Source of the DNA: Cloacibacterium sp047601505
Lineage (GTDB): Bacteria > Bacteroidota > Bacteroidia > Flavobacteriales > Weeksellaceae
Assembly (NCBI RefSeq): GCF_047601505.1
Contig: NZ_JASGJD010000001.1
Span: 1,178,001 to 1,242,000 of the forward strand
Reading direction: 5' to 3'
DNA: 64,000 nucleotides
Part shown: one piece after another, positions 61,179 through 64,000 of the stretch
Layout of the letters: each line of letters opens with the position of its first letter
Numbering within the stretch: position 1 is the first letter of the stretch
Translations under genes and position numbers: made by a program
Notes under the pieces: model-generated
What the model was told of the DNA's origin: nothing
What the model saw: only the letters and a program-made list of their open reading frames with translations
Database searches by the model: none

Positions 61179-62042
61179 ATGCAAATAAAAGATATTGTAA
61201 AAAAAGTAAAACAAATAGAAATTCGTACTAGAAAAAGAACGGAAAATACTTTGATGGGGCAATATCACAGTGCTTTTAAAGGACAAGGGATGACTTTTGC
61301 CGAGGTTCGTCCGTATCAATCTGGCGACGATATTAGAAGAATAGATTGGAATAAAACAGCTCGTTTCAAAGAACCTTATGTAAAAGTAATGGAAGAAGAG
61401 CGTGAGCTTACCATGATGTTGATGGTAGATATTTCAGCTTCTATGAATTATGGAACTAAAATAGAGTTGAAACGAGATTTAGTGGCAGAAATTTGTGCTA
61501 GTTTGGGGTTTTCGGCTTCAGGAAATAATGATAAAGTTGGGCTTATTTTGTTTGCCGATAAAGTATATAAGGTAATTCCTCCACAAAAAGGGAAAAAACA
61601 TATTTTGGCAATTATTTCTACGATTCTTACAGCAGATTATGTGGAAGCAGAAGCTAATGTTGATGCTGCTTTAGAATACATGATGCACGTTTTCAAAAAG
61701 AAATCTTTGGCTTTTCTTTTCTCAGATTTTTCTGATGAATTTGATGATAAGTTGCTTAAAATTGCTTCAAAAAAACATCAGTTGTTAGGATTGAGAATTT
61801 ATGATGAAAAGGATAATGAAATCCCGGATGTTGGATACGCTTTTTTTAGAGATATTGAAACGGGGAAACAAATTTGGGTAAATACTTCTAGTAAAAGATG
61901 GCGTTATAATTACGCAGAATCTCAGAAGCAAAAAATTAGAGATATAAAAGATGCTTTTGAGAAGAGTTCTGCAAGTTTTGTGGAAGTAAAAGCAGAAGAC
62001 GATTATACAAGATTGTTGTACAATTATTTTCAGAAGAGATAA
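61179..62042 (+). CDS. DUF58 / VWA-like protein of the Bat locus
   Basis: The frame is open from TTG at 61131, but that stretch is the heptamer array; ATG at 61179 with a purine-rich AAAAAGAG before it is used. The 287-residue protein has the DUF58 signature AEVRPYQSGDDIRRIDWN (41-58) and a VWA metal-ion site VDISASM (D84, S86, S88). It is cytoplasmic, without membrane segments. DUF58 proteins act with MoxR ATPases, probably as substrate adaptors. The next gene follows after 45 bases. Confidence 0.9.
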   Translation: MQIKDIVKKVKQIEIRTRKRTENTLMGQYHSAFKGQGMTFAEVRPYQSGDDIRRIDWNKTARFKEPYVKVMEEERELTMMLMVDISASMNYGTKIELKRDLVAEICASLGFSASGNNDKVGLILFADKVYKVIPPQKGKKHILAIISTILTADYVEAEANVDAALEYMMHVFKKKSLAFLFSDFSDEFDDKLLKIASKKHQLLGLRIYDEKDNEIPDVGYAFFRDIETGKQIWVNTSSKRWRYNYAESQKQKIRDIKDAFEKSSASFVEVKAEDDYTRLLYNYFQKR

Positions 62043-62087
62043 ATTTTATAATTTACTGAGTCTTCTTATTTTAATAATGTTTGAAAA

Positions 62088-62999
62088 ATGAATTTAATTT
62101 CAAAAAAAATAAAAATATTTTTCTTTATTTTTCTAAGTGTTGTGGCGTTTTCGCAGACACTTTCTTCTAATCTTTCGAAGGATAAAGTTGCACTGGGAGA
62201 AAAAGTGGTTTTTAGAGTTTCTGTTAATGATTTGCATGGCAGAGATGTAATTTCTATGCCCAAAAATGAGTTGATGCCTTTTCATTTTGAAGAAACAAAA
62301 GACGAGATTAATAAAACGTTTGATAATTACAGCAGAACGGTAGAATTTCAGATTTTTGAGGAAGGTAAATTTACGATTCCGCCATTAGAATTTTCTGTTA
62401 ATGGAGACGTTTTGAAAACAATTCCTTACGAGATTACGGTTTATAATCCTGTAAATGCAGATGATAAGATTAACGATATTATGAACAATAAGCAAGTTAA
62501 TCTCGGATGGAACGATTATTGGGAAATGTACAAATGGTACGCTTTAGCTGCATTGGCGATTGTTGCTTTGCTATTCGTTGTTTTAGGATTGTTCAAAAAT
62601 GGCGTTTTCAAAAAGAATAATAAAACGAAACTTCCCATTCATAAAACTTTAATAGATTTAAAAAATCTTGAAAAGAAAAAATACGCCGAAAATGGCAATT
62701 TCAGGATGTTTTATGTAGAATTGATAGACATTACCAGAGCATTTATTACTCAGCAATATCACATTCCGGCAGATGTTTTATTGACGGATGATTTGATTGA
62801 TTTAATGAAAAATACCAATAAAATCTCTTCTGAAAACGAAAAAGTAGTGGAAGATGTTTTCTTGAGAGGAGATATGGTGAAATTTGCGAAAATTTTCCCA
62901 AATCAAGACATGATGAAGAAAGATTTTAAAGAAATTTATGATTTTGTAGAACGTTCTACCAAAGATTTGGAAGCAGAACATTTAAGAGAGATAAGCTAA
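62088..62999 (+). CDS. BatD-like membrane protein
   Basis: A signal peptide (FLSVVAFSQT) is followed by a periplasmic beta domain (KDKVALGEKVVFRVSVNDLHG, later EEGKFTIPPLEFSVNGD). One membrane helix follows (YALAALAIVALLFVVLGLF, about residues 151-169) and a cytoplasmic helical domain (FYVELIDITRAFITQQYHIPADVLLTDDL). This domain order is that of the short BatD/DUF4381-like proteins in MoxR loci. Its stop overlaps the batA start by one base (TAATG), so the two are translationally coupled and probably form a complex in the inner membrane. Confidence 0.75.
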   Translation: MNLISKKIKIFFFIFLSVVAFSQTLSSNLSKDKVALGEKVVFRVSVNDLHGRDVISMPKNELMPFHFEETKDEINKTFDNYSRTVEFQIFEEGKFTIPPLEFSVNGDVLKTIPYEITVYNPVNADDKINDIMNNKQVNLGWNDYWEMYKWYALAALAIVALLFVVLGLFKNGVFKKNNKTKLPIHKTLIDLKNLEKKKYAENGNFRMFYVELIDITRAFITQQYHIPADVLLTDDLIDLMKNTNKISSENEKVVEDVFLRGDMVKFAKIFPNQDMMKKDFKEIYDFVERSTKDLEAEHLREIS

Positions 63000-63982
63000 T
63001 GAATTTTGAGTTTCACAGTCCATATTTTTTATTGCTCTTTTTGGTATTTATTCCTTTAATTATTAAAGATTTTGCCAAGAAGAAAAAGTTGGGAATTAAT
63101 GTTTCCACAACCAAAAATATGTTGGTAGCAGGAAATTTCAATTGGATTCAAAAATTTCTGAAAATTACCAAATATATCATTCTTTCGGGGCTTATTTTAG
63201 CTTTGGCAAGACCAAGAACTTTTAGTATTTCAGACGATAGAGACGAGACCAAAGGTGTAGATATTTTCTTGGCGGTAGATGTTTCTCCGAGTATGTTAGC
63301 AAAAGATTTAGAGCCAGACAGAATTACCGCTCTTAAAAATATTGCCAAAGATTTTGTTAAAAAAAGAACTTCAGACAGAATAGGTTTGGTAGAATATTGG
63401 GGCGAAGCCATTACAAAAGTTCCGCTTACATCAGACCATCAAGTGATTTTAGACGAATTAAACGAGATGAATCCTAGCTTAGATTTGTCTGGTACTGCAA
63501 TAGGAGAAGGACTTTCGGTTGCCGTTAATCATCTTAAAAATAGCAAGTCGAAAAGTAAAATTATAATTTTAATGACAGACGGAGTAAATACCGTTCCTAA
63601 TGCAATGCCTCCACAAATTGCAGGAGAATTGGCGAAAAATTATGGTATTAAAGTTTACACCATCGGAATTGGAACTAATGGATATGCACTTTTCCCTGTG
63701 ATAGATGTTTTCGGGATTAGTTTTGAAGAACAAAAAGTAGAAATAGACGAAGCTACACTGTCTGAAATTTCAAAAATAACAGGTGGAAAATACTTTAGAG
63801 CTACTTCTAATGAAAGTTTGGAAAGCATTTACAACGAAATTGATACGTTAGAAAAATCTAAAATTAAAACCAATAAAGTGTATAATTATGATGAATATTT
63901 CAGAGTTTTTCTATGGATTTCCTTGGTTTTTCTAGTGATTGATGCTGTAATGAGATGGAGATTTTTTAGAACTTTTAATTAA
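62999..63982 (+). CDS. batA: VWA-domain membrane protein BatA
   Basis: Residues 1-70 contain two membrane segments (FLLLFLVFIPLII and YIILSGLILALARPR). The VWA domain follows with a complete MIDAS: DVSPS (D94, S96, S98), LSGTAIGEG with the Thr, and MTDGVNT with the Asp. A last helix (VFLWISLVFLVIDAVMRW) closes the 327-residue chain. The pattern and length match BatA of the Bacteroidota Bat locus, an inner-membrane partner of MoxR and DUF58. The gene starts inside the stop codon of the BatD-like gene. Confidence 0.9.
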   Translation: MNFEFHSPYFLLLFLVFIPLIIKDFAKKKKLGINVSTTKNMLVAGNFNWIQKFLKITKYIILSGLILALARPRTFSISDDRDETKGVDIFLAVDVSPSMLAKDLEPDRITALKNIAKDFVKKRTSDRIGLVEYWGEAITKVPLTSDHQVILDELNEMNPSLDLSGTAIGEGLSVAVNHLKNSKSKSKIIILMTDGVNTVPNAMPPQIAGELAKNYGIKVYTIGIGTNGYALFPVIDVFGISFEEQKVEIDEATLSEISKITGGKYFRATSNESLESIYNEIDTLEKSKIKTNKVYNYDEYFRVFLWISLVFLVIDAVMRWRFFRTFN

Positions 63983-63989
63983 GAATAAC

Positions 63990-64000
63990 ATGATGGATTT
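63990..64000 (+). CDS. First codons of the next Bat-locus gene (cut by window end)
   Basis: ATG ATG GAT begins 8 bases after batA and runs off the window. In Bat loci a second VWA gene (batB) normally follows; only the position supports that here. Confidence 0.35.

Noticed and set aside
1..64000. CRISPR arrays, tRNA and rRNA genes
   Set aside because: No regularly spaced repeats of CRISPR size and no cloverleaf or rRNA-like sequence was noticed; the tandem repeats present have units of 7-8 bases.

Overview
This is a low-GC stretch of a Bacteroidota chromosome, most likely a member of Flavobacteriia. The support is a SusC/SusD pair, Bacteroidota-type promoters (TTTG, about 19 bases, TAnnTTTG), few Shine-Dalgarno sequences, a Bat (MoxR/DUF58/VWA) locus and lineage families such as DUF4834 and DUF6850. 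A Weeksellaceae (Chryseobacterium/Cloacibacterium-like) origin is a guess from gene flavour only.

Region 1 (1-about 11,250) looks like a defence or mobile island. A type I restriction operon holds hsdS (cut by the window edge) and hsdR, with a PIN-domain gene and a DUF262/DUF1524 (GmrSD-type) nuclease gene between them. It is followed by a broken serine recombinase, an AAA/DUF4143 ATPase with a two-copy palindromic operator, a gutted PLD/helicase gene, and a hipB-hipS-hipT tripartite toxin-antitoxin operon with two matching operators. The island seems to end near a strong orphan terminator at 11.2 kb.

Region 2 (11.4-18.1 kb) is a four-gene envelope operon: TonB-dependent receptor, DUF4876 lipoprotein, DUF6850 outer-membrane protein and a di-heme cytochrome-c peroxidase. 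It is driven by a consensus promoter. The substrate is unknown, with metal or heme acquisition the likeliest.

Region 3 (18.5-45.3 kb) is an arabinan utilisation locus and its regulon. A Nudix-fold regulator (AraR type) sits opposite susC-susD, GH51, two GH43, GH127 and a second GH51. araB-araD-araA, galM, an SSS sugar symporter and GH97 follow. On the other strand are a Cof-type phosphatase and an operon of FSA-type transaldolase plus split transketolase. Three copies of one palindrome (AAGTGTAA-N3-TTACACTT and variants) lie in the susC, araB and transaldolase promoters. They tie uptake, arabinose catabolism and the non-oxidative pentose phosphate branch into one switch. The enzymes together address alpha-L-Araf, beta-L-Araf and probably beta-L-Arap or alpha-Gal linkages.

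Region 4 (45.4-58.1 kb) is mostly housekeeping and envelope genes: thioredoxin-fold protein, beta-barrel protein, NamZ (DUF1343), a frameshifted FtsX-type permease, then a minus-strand run (DUF2202 ferritin-like lipoprotein, GT4 glycosyltransferase, an unusual small membrane protein, YfhO, DUF4834, DUF6263, RlmB, DinB).

Region 5 (58.4 kb to the end) is a Bat-type locus: moxR, an exported protein of unknown family, DUF58, a BatD-like membrane protein, batA, and the first codons of the next gene.

A feature that standard annotation would miss is a series of short tandem heptamer arrays (4-6 units of 7 bases) filling intergenic spacers, and two octamer arrays (4 units of 8 bases each) inside the GT4 coding sequence. 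Two near-identical palindromes flank the small membrane-protein gene, and one of them encodes the end of YfhO.
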